Shown one piece after another: positions 1 through 9,300 of a stretch of DNA of 64,000 nt (the stretch's first letter is position 1; each line of letters opens with the position of its first letter). The position numbers were made by a program, and so were the translations under genes. This DNA is from JAFGVL01 sp963663245 (GTDB lineage Bacteria; Bacteroidota; Bacteroidia; Bacteroidales; Paludibacteraceae), in the NCBI GenBank assembly GCA_963663245.1, contig OY760143.1:620001-684000 (forward strand), written 5' to 3'. The notes below the pieces were generated by a model. That model saw only the letters and a program-made list of their open reading frames with translations. It had not been told where the DNA came from and did no database searches.

Positions 1-1430
1 CTGTATTAACAGTGAATTCTACGCCAGGAGCTGTATGTGCTCCAAGTACGGTAGATTTAACAACCGGTACAAGCAGTGATATAGGTGGTACAATTACTTA
101 TTATAGTGATATCGCTTTAGCAACATCTGTAGTAGATGAGACAGCTGTATCTTTAACAGGCACTTACTATGTATTAGTGGAGACCCTTTCAGGTTGTCGT
201 GATACGGCAAGTATTGCTGTAGTAGTTAATCCAAAACCTGTATTAACAGTGAATGCTACGCCAGGAGCTGTCTGTGCTCCAAGTACAGTAGATTTAACAA
301 TGGGTACAAGCAGTGATATAGGTGGTACAATTACTTATTATAGTGATATCGCTTTAGCAACATCTGTAGTAGATGAGACCGCTGTATCTTTAACAGGCAC
401 TTACTATGTATTAGTGGAGACTCTTTCAGGTTGTCGTGATACAGCAAGTATTGCTGTAGTAGTTAATCCAAAACCTGTATTAACAGTTAATGCTACGCCA
501 GGAGCTGTATGTGCTCCAAGTACGGTAGATTTAACAACCGGTACAAGCAGTGATATAGGTGGTACAATTACTTATTATAGTGATATCGCTTTAGCAACAT
601 CTGTAGTAGATGAGACAGCTGTATCTGTAACAGGCACTTACTATGTATTAGTGGAGACCCTTTCAGGTTGTCGTGATACAGCAAGTATTGCTGTAGTAGT
701 TAATTCAAAACCTGTATTAACAGTTAATGCTACGCCAGGAGCTGTATGTGCTCCAAGTACAGTAGATTTAACAATGGGTACAAGCAGTGATATAGGTGGT
801 ACAATTACTTATTATAGTGATATTGCTTTAGCAACATCTGTAGTAGATGAGACAGCTGTATCTGTAACAGGCACTTACTATGTATTAGTGGAGACCCTTT
901 CAGGTTGTCGTGATACGGCAAGTATTGCTGTAGTAGTTAATCCAAAACCTGTATTAACAGTGAATGCTACGCCAGGAGCTGTCTGTGCTCCAAGTACAGT
1001 AGATTTAACAATGGGTACAAGCAGTGATATAGGTGGTACAATTACTTATTACAGTGATATTGCTTTAGCAACATCTGTAGTAGATGAGACAGCTGTATCT
1101 GTAACAGGTACTTACTACGTATTAGTGGAGACCCTTTCAGGTTGTCGTGATACAGCAAGTATTGCTGTAGTAGTTAATCCAAAACCTGTATTAACAGTTA
1201 ATGCTACGCCAGGAGCTGTATGTGCTCCAAGTACAGTAGATTTAACCACTGGTACAAGTTCTAATATTGCAGGAGCAGTAAGTTATTATAGTGACATGTC
1301 TTTATTAATTCCAGTATTAAATGAAACGACTATAGCTACAACAGGCACTTACTATGTATTAGTGGAGACCCTTTCAGGTTGTCGTGATACGGCAAGTATT
1401 GCTGTAGTAGTTAATCCAAAACCTGTATTA
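1..1430 (+). repeat. Tandem 237-bp Ig-unit array (type B units)
   Basis: Near-identical copies repeat every 237 bp, for example the start of PKPVLTVNATPGAVC at about 1, 238 and 475. The sixth unit (about 1186-1422) is divergent in its middle. All copies are in frame within the adhesin gene. Confidence 0.9.
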
Positions 1431-2924
1431 ACAGTGAATGCAGTTAGGGCTCCAGAGTGTTCTCCAACGACAGTGGATCTTGGTGCCGGCACAAGTAGTG
1501 ATATTGGTGGTTCTATTTCTTATTATACGAATGCCGCATTAACATTCCCTGTAGGAAGTCCGTCAACTGTATCTACAAGTGGTACTTATTATGTGTTAGT
1601 TGAAACGGCTTTAGGTTGTAGAGATAGTGCTAATATAGCTACAGTAATTAACCCAGCAGCAGCAATAACTCTACTAAGTAATGTAGGTACAAATAATCAG
1701 ACTCTTTGTTTTGGAGAATCAATAGATAATATTTCCTATACATTGTCGGGAGGAGCTACAGGCGCAACAATTAGTGGATTGCCATCAGGAGTAACTTATG
1801 ATATAGTAGGTGGTATTTTAACAATAAGAGGTCTTCCAGACTTAGTCGGATCAACGAATTACCTTATTACAACTACAGGTCATTTATCACCGTGTGGACC
1901 TGCCACTGAATCTGGAAGTATTGTCGTTAATGAGTTGCCAGAACCTACTTTGTCTGGTCCTGATATTTGTGAAAACCAGATTGGAAGATATAACACAAGT
2001 CCAGATGTAAGTAATTATAATTATTTGTGGAATATTTCTTCCGGAGGTATGATTGTATCAGATTTAGACGCTAAAGAAGTAGATATCTTATGGACTACAG
2101 CAGGAAATCATACAGTAAGTGTTAATTTCACCAATGCTTTTGGATGTACTGCAAATGAGCCAACACTTATATCAGTAGAGGTTTATCCTACACCAGAGGC
2201 TCCTGTTGTGACAGATTATGCTGCATGTCCTACTAAAGGAACATTATTTATGTCAAGTTTGGCTAAGAGTGATTCTAAGATTAGGTGGACTTCTGATGCT
2301 TTTGGTGTTGATGTTGTGATACCAGAAACAGTAGATAAATCAGTTTCTAAAGTAACACGCTTATATACATCTGTAGTTAGTGATAAAGGATGTCCATCAG
2401 CAGTTGTTCCAGTAACAGCAACAGTACATGAAATTCCTGATATTGTGGATGTAGATTTAACTGATTTGCATAATATTCAGGTAATTGTAGAAAAAGGAAC
2501 AATTCCTTATGAATATTATGTGCCAGGAAGAGAAAGTCTCTCAGGAGAATTCTATGGTGTGGCTGATTTAGGTTTAGTTACTTTCGGAATGCACGAGTTT
2601 TTTGTAACAGATGCAAATGGATGTAAGGCTGATACTACTTATAATGTGGATCCTATAGAATTAATACCAGATAAGTTTACGTCTCCTAATTCAGATGGTC
2701 AAAATTCAGTCTGGTATGTTGAGAACATAGAGTTCTATCCTAGAACAGAAATATATATTCATGATAGATTCGGTAAAGAATTAATCAAATATAAAGGAGT
2801 AGACTTTAGAGGATGGGATGGCCTTTATAAGGGCAACAAAATGCCAACCACTGATTACTGGTATGTTATTCAAGTTAGAGAAACGGGTAAGCGAATGGTA
2901 GGACACTTCTTATTGAAACGCTAA
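3..2924 (+). CDS. Giant T9SS type B repeat adhesin, 5'-truncated by the window edge
   Basis: The reading frame is open to the left edge, so only the C-terminal part (about 973 residues) is seen; a GTG at 12 lies inside a repeat and is not a start. About six tandem Ig-like units of 79 residues (237 bp), each with a VCAPST and an SGCRDTA cysteine motif, run to about 1430. A divergent unit (NAVRAPEC) and a PKD-like segment follow to about 1940, then a stalk region, then a C-terminal domain from about 2660 with PDKFTSPNSDGQNSVW, GWDGLYKGNKMPTTDYWYV and a final VGHFLLKR. That end matches the gliding-motility-associated type B T9SS sorting domain (TIGR04131 type). Predicted role: exported cell-surface adhesin or filament. 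Bases 1393-1940 are almost identical to part of the 39599-55654 gene. Confidence 0.9.
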   Translation, partial: VLTVNSTPGAVCAPSTVDLTTGTSSDIGGTITYYSDIALATSVVDETAVSLTGTYYVLVETLSGCRDTASIAVVVNPKPVLTVNATPGAVCAPSTVDLTMGTSSDIGGTITYYSDIALATSVVDETAVSLTGTYYVLVETLSGCRDTASIAVVVNPKPVLTVNATPGAVCAPSTVDLTTGTSSDIGGTITYYSDIALATSVVDETAVSVTGTYYVLVETLSGCRDTASIAVVVNSKPVLTVNATPGAVCAPSTVDLTMGTSSDIGGTITYYSDIALATSVVDETAVSVTGTYYVLVETLSGCRDTASIAVVVNPKPVLTVNATPGAVCAPSTVDLTMGTSSDIGGTITYYSDIALATSVVDETAVSVTGTYYVLVETLSGCRDTASIAVVVNPKPVLTVNATPGAVCAPSTVDLTTGTSSNIAGAVSYYSDMSLLIPVLNETTIATTGTYYVLVETLSGCRDTASIAVVVNPKPVLTVNAVRAPECSPTTVDLGAGTSSDIGGSISYYTNAALTFPVGSPSTVSTSGTYYVLVETALGCRDSANIATVINPAAAITLLSNVGTNNQTLCFGESIDNISYTLSGGATGATISGLPSGVTYDIVGGILTIRGLPDLVGSTNYLITTTGHLSPCGPATESGSIVVNELPEPTLSGPDICENQIGRYNTSPDVSNYNYLWNISSGGMIVSDLDAKEVDILWTTAGNHTVSVNFTNAFGCTANEPTLISVEVYPTPEAPVVTDYAACPTKGTLFMSSLAKSDSKIRWTSDAFGVDVVIPETVDKSVSKVTRLYTSVVSDKGCPSAVVPVTATVHEIPDIVDVDLTDLHNIQVIVEKGTIPYEYYVPGRESLSGEFYGVADLGLVTFGMHEFFVTDANGCKADTTYNVDPIELIPDKFTSPNSDGQNSVWYVENIEFYPRTEIYIHDRFGKELIKYKGVDFRGWDGLYKGNKMPTTDYWYVIQVRETGKRMVGHFLLKR

Positions 2925-3354
2925 AAGATAACATCTTCAAATATAAAAAAGCAGCTTTAATTTTAAATTAAAGCTGCTTTTTTTTGAAATAAATGGTGGT
3001 GATTATAATTTTATTTTGATTTGTGTATATTAGAAATTAATATATTTTCACATTAAAATGTTTTGTAAAACATATAATTGAGAATTTGTAAGTGTTAAAA
3101 AAATTGATTGATAAATTAAAGCCTAAATACTTTTTAGTTAAATAAAGATGCAAAAAAACATCTTAGATAAGCTGTGTTTGCAGGATTCGTGATTGTGGAT
3201 TATGATTAATATTTTATGTGTTTGTATTGGAAATATGTTATAAAACATAAATGAAAAGTCTTAAAATATGTTTAATTTTGAAGATGTGAAGAATATAAAA
3301 TTCTGAAAACGTTATTTTTTGCTTAAAAAAGGGAAATTAAAAACTAATTATATT
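2925..3354 (+). promoter_or_regulatory. AT-rich intergenic region with palindromes and a candidate promoter
   Basis: No gene is visible in this stretch. After the terminator it holds a perfect inverted repeat ATGTTTTGTAAAACAT (3058-3073), a small hairpin AAGATG/CATCTT (3145-3164), and a 57-bp element (3231-3287) matching 35881-35937 upstream of another cassette at 46 of 57 positions without gaps. Within that element TAATTTTG (3273-3280) fits the Bacteroidetes -7 consensus TANNTTTG, but I see no TTTG box about 20 bp upstream, so the promoter call is tentative. Confidence 0.45.
2945..2985 (+). terminator. Rho-independent terminator of the first adhesin gene
   Basis: A perfect 10-bp stem, GCAGCTTTAA (2951-2960) with TTAAAGCTGC (2968-2977), has a 7-nt loop, is flanked by A residues and is followed by eight T residues. 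It starts about 20 bp after the stop codon. Confidence 0.9.
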
Positions 3355-6348
3355 ATGAAAAATCTATCAAACAACATTAAAAGCCGATTTTTAGTCTTTT
3401 TATTGTTAATGCTTTCAGTTAATCTTATTTATTCTCAAACTGCCGTTTTTGATTTTAGTAATCAAGCAACACAAAGTGGAGTCTCTATTGCTATGAATGG
3501 AATTGATGGTCCCAAAGCAGCTCAAACTTTTTGCGATGGAAGTACAAAATTAGATGTTATTCAACTTAACCAATCTGCTAGCTCAGACCCTACAGTTAAA
3601 TATATTGAGATTGCAAGTGCTGCAGATATTAGTTCTATTGATATTGAAGCAAATGTTAATTCAACCACTGCTGGAAAAACAATAGCAGTTGCTTATTGGA
3701 ATGGCCCATTTTCTACAACTCCAGATGGAGTTCTTACAGTTGGGGTTGGTAATTATGGTTTACCATGTGGTTCGCCTGCTACTTCTATACCCTTTCCAGC
3801 AGGTGTGAAAACAGTTAGATTGTATAGAAAAGTGAATTATGATGGAACAACATTAGGTGCTGGTTCAGGAGTAGGTGATGGTACTACGACTAATTTTTTA
3901 TCAATAAGTGTTTTTGCCGGTCCGCCACCTGCTGAATTATTTGTATCACCTGCTGTTTTAACAGGAATTGCCTATCCTCAAGGATCTGGCCCGAGTGCTG
4001 CATCTACTTTTAATTTGTCAGGAACAAATGTAGATGGTTCACCTCTTACTATTACAGGTTCTGCCAACTATGAGGTCTCATCAAATGGTAGCACATGGGG
4101 TCCAACAGCAACATTGGTAGCCGGAGCGGGAACTCTTTCTGCTACTCCAATATATGTGAGATTGAAAGCTGGTTTGTCAATAGCTTTATATAATAACGAA
4201 ACAATTACAGTTTCTGGTGGAGGAGCTGCAGCATCTGTTACAGTTGATGTTTCAGGTTCTGTTTCTAATCCATCCGCAACAACATTGGCTATTCCTACTG
4301 TTGGTTCAGCATCTGCAGTTGCTGATGTTTCAGCTATAGCTAACTGGACTCCAGTTGCAAATGCGTTAGGATATACAATTAATGTATATCAAGGAGCAAC
4401 TCTTATCACCTCTCAATACGCAGCAGGGCAAGCAACAGCTTCTATTCCTGTATCAGGACTAACGGCACTTTCATCTTATACATATAAAGTAGTAGCTGTA
4501 GGTGATGGTTTGAATTATTTAGATTCAAATGAATCTGCTGCTTCTATAGCATTCGTTACAAGCGCACCTGCAGATCCTTCTGCTTGTAACTTAACTTTAT
4601 ACGATACTGATTTTACAGATTGGGGTTCATTTGATCAAAGTAGTGCTAATTCTACTGATATGTTTTCATGTACTGGCGGTGGAGATGGATTTACTATTTC
4701 TCAGAAGCCAATTATAGATGCTACTGGTGATGCTTCAGGTTTTGGAGAAACAGGGTATGTTATAAATACTAATAATGGTAGTAGTGGAGATCTTTTAATG
4801 AGCTCAAAAATGCTTCCATTTGTTAATGGAGGTACAGTAGTTATATATGCTGCCAACGCAAGTACTTCTACTAGAGATTTTAGTTTGACAGTAGATGGTT
4901 CTGGCGCTGGAATCACTACTACTTACGAGTTCCTTGAGCCATCTACAGAAACAGAGAAAGTTGGCGATGAAGCTTCAGTTAGTGGTAATACTTTTACAAC
5001 TGGAAAAGCTACTCCTGATTCGAGGCTGGTTTTATATAAAGTAATATTTGATCTCCCAGCAGGCTTAAGTGGGAATCATCAAATTATAATTGAAAGTACA
5101 GGAAATAGTAAAGAAATAGCGTATTCAAGATTCAGAGTGTGTACTAATCCTCCAGCAACACCTTATGTTGCGACAACAAATTTCTCCAATTGTGTGGAAG
5201 ATGCAACAGGTTTATCTCTGTCTGGAACAACAGGTTCTTCGACGCCAATAACAGGGATTTTAAGTGTTAAAGGATGGAATATTACTGGAGATGTTACTAT
5301 GACAATTACAGGCCCTGATGCTGGTCTATTTACTATAGCTTCAACTACTTTAACGCAAGCTGCGGCATTGACTGGGCAGTCTGTAGGGGTTGATTTTACA
5401 CCTTCTGTTATTTCTGGTATTAGTAAAGCGGAATTAACATTGTCTTCACCTGGAGCTCCTAGTTTCTGTGTGAGCTTAACAGGTTTAAGTATTTCAGGAG
5501 CATCTCCTGAAATTACAACGCCAGTAGAAACATGGCAATTCCCTTCAAGAACAATAGATACTTATTCTCAAGATATTCCTATCTCAGGAATGAACTTGAC
5601 AGGTCCTGTTACCTTATCTATAGTAGGTGGAGATGCGGCACAATTCTCATTGTCTCAAACGTCTATGTCTATTGCCGAGGCTTTAGCAGGAGCTCCTGTT
5701 ACTGTGACTTATTTAGCCGGAATTTCTGCTCCAAGTATGGATAATACTAGTTTAGTTTTAACTTCTCCAGGAGCAGCAAGTGTTACGATTCCTTTAGAGG
5801 GAATAACGTATACTGTAGATCCGACTTTATTTACTTTGACAAAAGTTGTTACTCCAGCAGGTTCTGGAATTTTAACTCAGGATATTGCAGGTTCAACTTT
5901 TGCATCAGGAACAACAGTTAAAGTAACTGTAAATCCTCAAACAGGATGGAAATTTGTTAAATGGACTGATAATGGAAGTACAGCTTTGATTAGAAGCGTA
6001 TTAATGACTTCGGATAAAACTATTACAGCTTTATTTGAGCCAGGTTCTGGTCCTACGATAGCTCCATTTAATGCATATACTCCATTGACTGTAAATAATA
6101 CAAGCTTTACTGCTCGTTGGGGTGCAGCTCCAGCAGCTGCAAGTTATGTAGTTACTGTTTATGATGAAACAGGAGCAGTAGTATATACTTCTCCTTCAAC
6201 GGGAGCTATGTCTGTAAATATACCAGGATTAACACAAGCTTCTCAATATACTTATGAAGTAACAGCAAATACAGGAGATGTGTCAAATACTGTTTCTGTT
6301 TTAACAACAGGAGCTACTGCTGTACCTGCATGTGGAACTGTAAACTAA
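3355..6348 (+). CDS. Secreted multidomain beta-sandwich protein, first gene of adhesin cassette 1
   Basis: The product is 997 residues. I chose ATG 3355 over an upstream TTG at 3319 because it places a clean signal peptide (MKNLSNNIKSRFLVFLLLML..., ending near YSQ at residue 28) at the N-terminus. In order: an N-terminal sandwich-like domain (about 29-170), a module starting SPAVLTGIAYPQGSGPSA (about 197-306), a fibronectin III-like domain (about 310-410), a second sandwich region, two related modules with ITGPDAGLF-type motifs, a bacterial repeat with WKFVKWTDNGS (about 822-903), and a second fibronectin III-like domain. It ends in AVPACGTVN with no T9SS sorting domain that I recognise. It is a clear paralogue of the 57317 protein. 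The 28-bp gap to the next gene implies co-transcription. Function is unknown; a partner of the adjacent adhesin is inferred. Confidence 0.85.
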   Translation: MKNLSNNIKSRFLVFLLLMLSVNLIYSQTAVFDFSNQATQSGVSIAMNGIDGPKAAQTFCDGSTKLDVIQLNQSASSDPTVKYIEIASAADISSIDIEANVNSTTAGKTIAVAYWNGPFSTTPDGVLTVGVGNYGLPCGSPATSIPFPAGVKTVRLYRKVNYDGTTLGAGSGVGDGTTTNFLSISVFAGPPPAELFVSPAVLTGIAYPQGSGPSAASTFNLSGTNVDGSPLTITGSANYEVSSNGSTWGPTATLVAGAGTLSATPIYVRLKAGLSIALYNNETITVSGGGAAASVTVDVSGSVSNPSATTLAIPTVGSASAVADVSAIANWTPVANALGYTINVYQGATLITSQYAAGQATASIPVSGLTALSSYTYKVVAVGDGLNYLDSNESAASIAFVTSAPADPSACNLTLYDTDFTDWGSFDQSSANSTDMFSCTGGGDGFTISQKPIIDATGDASGFGETGYVINTNNGSSGDLLMSSKMLPFVNGGTVVIYAANASTSTRDFSLTVDGSGAGITTTYEFLEPSTETEKVGDEASVSGNTFTTGKATPDSRLVLYKVIFDLPAGLSGNHQIIIESTGNSKEIAYSRFRVCTNPPATPYVATTNFSNCVEDATGLSLSGTTGSSTPITGILSVKGWNITGDVTMTITGPDAGLFTIASTTLTQAAALTGQSVGVDFTPSVISGISKAELTLSSPGAPSFCVSLTGLSISGASPEITTPVETWQFPSRTIDTYSQDIPISGMNLTGPVTLSIVGGDAAQFSLSQTSMSIAEALAGAPVTVTYLAGISAPSMDNTSLVLTSPGAASVTIPLEGITYTVDPTLFTLTKVVTPAGSGILTQDIAGSTFASGTTVKVTVNPQTGWKFVKWTDNGSTALIRSVLMTSDKTITALFEPGSGPTIAPFNAYTPLTVNNTSFTARWGAAPAAASYVVTVYDETGAVVYTSPSTGAMSVNIPGLTQASQYTYEVTANTGDVSNTVSVLTTGATAVPACGTVN

Positions 6349-6376
6349 TAGAAAGAAAAAAAGAAAAATATATATT

Positions 6377-9300
6377 ATGAAAAAGAAAAAACTGCAAAAT
6401 CAGAATGCATCGAATAAGATTTCTTTAAAAGCAATCTTACTATTAGTAGCATTATTTAGCTTAAATTCATTAACCTTCGGTCAAATGGCTTTACGTTATT
6501 CAGATCATGGTCAATATGATGTGACTATGATATCTTCTATGGTATTACAGCCGTGCTGGGTAACAACTGGATCTACTACATCTAATGTGAATGTGGTTCG
6601 CCCTGTAACAACAGCAGACCAATTAGCTTGTGGTGATTTATTATCACTAAACAATAAGATTGTTCAAGCGGGTATTGGTGGTGGCGGTGATGGGCCTCTA
6701 CTTGTTGGTCCAGCAGCTTCTATTAGTGGAACAAGTTCATATGTTGCTTTCGGTTATGCCGATTGTGATGATGATATGTCAACATTTCAATCATCTGCAG
6801 CCTATTTAGATTTTGGAGCAGATATGTCTTGTACAACAGTTAAAGCGGCTTATTTGTATTGGGCTGGTTGTAATGGTGCTGATGGTCCAGATAATGGTAA
6901 AAATATAACTTATTCAACATATCCAGGACTTCCTACTATGAATTCGCATGGAGGAGGAACTACAGGAGATGTTACAGCTACTTATAATCAGATACTATTT
7001 AAAGCTCCAGGTGATGCTGCTTATACTACTGTAACGGGAGCTTTGGTTCCAGGGTCTGGTCGTACTGGTAGCTCTTATGTTTGTGTAGCTGATGTTACAG
7101 GTCAGGTTGTAGGAAAACCTGGTGGTTTGTACTGGGCTGCTAATATTCAGTCGGGTATCAATGATGTAAATTCATCTTCGGGTTGGAGTTTAATTGTCAT
7201 ATTTGAACCGCCAAACTGTCCTCCGAGAACAATTAAGATATGGGATGGAATGGTAGATGAAGGAGACAATGTAACCTTTAACTTTGCTGCAGGAGAAGTT
7301 CCAGCAACAGGAAACAGTATTTCTTACTTAGGTTTTGGTGGTTTAGATACAGAAGATTATGCTTATTTGCTTAGTCCAGATCCTGGTTCTGCATCAGCGA
7401 TGGCTTCTAATATTACCTTTAAATCGAATACAGGTCCTACTGTAACGATACAACCATTTACAGATGGTGATCAGCCAGCTTTTCCTGTAACTGATAGAGA
7501 TGGAGATATAATTGATCCAGCAGGTAGAGATGGTTTAGTGTCATCTCAGTTAACTCGATATGATAAGTTTACAGGATTAAATGGAAATCAATTAACAAGG
7601 CTTCCAAGTACAAAATATACAGGTGGATATGATGCACATCATATGAAATTACCAGCAGGTTCTATGGGTGCTGGTGCTACTAGTGCTGTAATGACTTTGC
7701 CAGACGAACAAATGGGTGGGTCTAGTGCTTTTATGTCTTATATGGCGATTGAGACTTTACAGCCTAATTTAGTATTCTCATTAACATCATCTGTTGCTAC
7801 AACTCCATTAGGTGGGATAATTACCTATGAGCTTGTGGTAAAAAATATTGGTGGTTTAATTTCTGAGCCAGGGGCTTATATTAATGACACATTAGATTTG
7901 CCAGTAGATTATATAGATCCGTCTGTTAATTTTTACAATAAATTGGGTGGTTCAATTACACCACCAACTCCAACAGCATATAATTATGATGGAACCAAGG
8001 ATGTGAATGAAAGATTAAGATTTTATTTGCCTCAAATTGCTGCTGGAGATGGTTTAGGTGGAGCTACAGACTCTGTAACCATTACTTTTCAAGCTTTAGT
8101 TCTTTCTGATCCAGCCATATGGTTGAATGTTTGTAGTAGAACAATTAATAATAGAGCAACTGTTTATTATAAGAATGCAGATAATGATGATTTTCAATCA
8201 GGTAGTAATGAGCTTGGTGGATGTGGAGGTGGAGGTGTTGATGCAGGAGTTTTGGTGGATGATATTGCCATAACTAATGCTTATAATGCAAAATACAATA
8301 AAACTTTTGATATTTCAGGAACTCCAACTGCAAATGTTCAATCTACAATGCTAACCAAATTAGCATTACAAGGAATGTCTGCAGCAAAAGCTGCAACTTA
8401 TACCTTAACAGATATTGGTGGTAATCCTTTCTCAGCAGCATTAAATTTTGATCCAACATATACTAGTCAAATTTTCTTAGCTTCATTAGAATTGGAGTAT
8501 GATTGTATTGAAACGTATGAGTTTACTTTTACTTCAGCTTTCGAACCTGCTATTTTCACTCTTGGACCAGCGATAGATAATTCTTGTTCAAGCCTACCAG
8601 ATGGTGCATTTGATATTGTTGTAGAAAAATGTGATAATGGAGTGTTCTGTCAAGTGTTTGATGAAGCAGATTTAGCTACTCCAGTATTTGTTGGAGTTAT
8701 TCCTGCAGGAGAAGTAACGGGTGTAGCAAATAAAACATTTAATGTAACTAATTTAAGTGGTGCTAAATATTATGTGCAATTAGTAAGTAGTATAGGTGAG
8801 ATTCAAGACTTAGACTCTATTGTTGTAGCAGAGCCTAGCCCTCTTACTTTAATATTAACAGCAGATAATATTTCTGTATGTGCTGGAGATCCAGTGAATT
8901 TAACAGCAGCTGTAGTTGGAGGTCTTCCTTCACATGATTTTGTGTGGAAAACATCAGCAGATAGTGTAACATGGTCTGTTGTTGCTGGTCCTACTGCAGA
9001 TTTAGATACACATGCAGATACACCTGCAGCAACAACTTATTATAAAGCTTATGCTTGTGATGGTGCATGTTCAACTACAGGAGGTGTTAAGGTGACGGTA
9101 AATACTATTCCAACAATCACAGGAACAACTCCTGCCTCACGTTGTGGCACCGGCACAGTAACCTTAGGCGCTACAGCCAGTGCAGGCACTATTAATTGGT
9201 ATGCAGCAGCAACAGGTGGTGCAAGTTTGGGTACAGGTACCAGCTTTACCACACCAAGTATAGCAGTCACAACAACTTACTATGTGGATGCAACAAACAA

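Noticed and set aside
12..14. GTG as a start codon for the first adhesin
   Set aside because: It is a valine codon inside a repeat unit that recurs many times; the frame stays open to the window edge.
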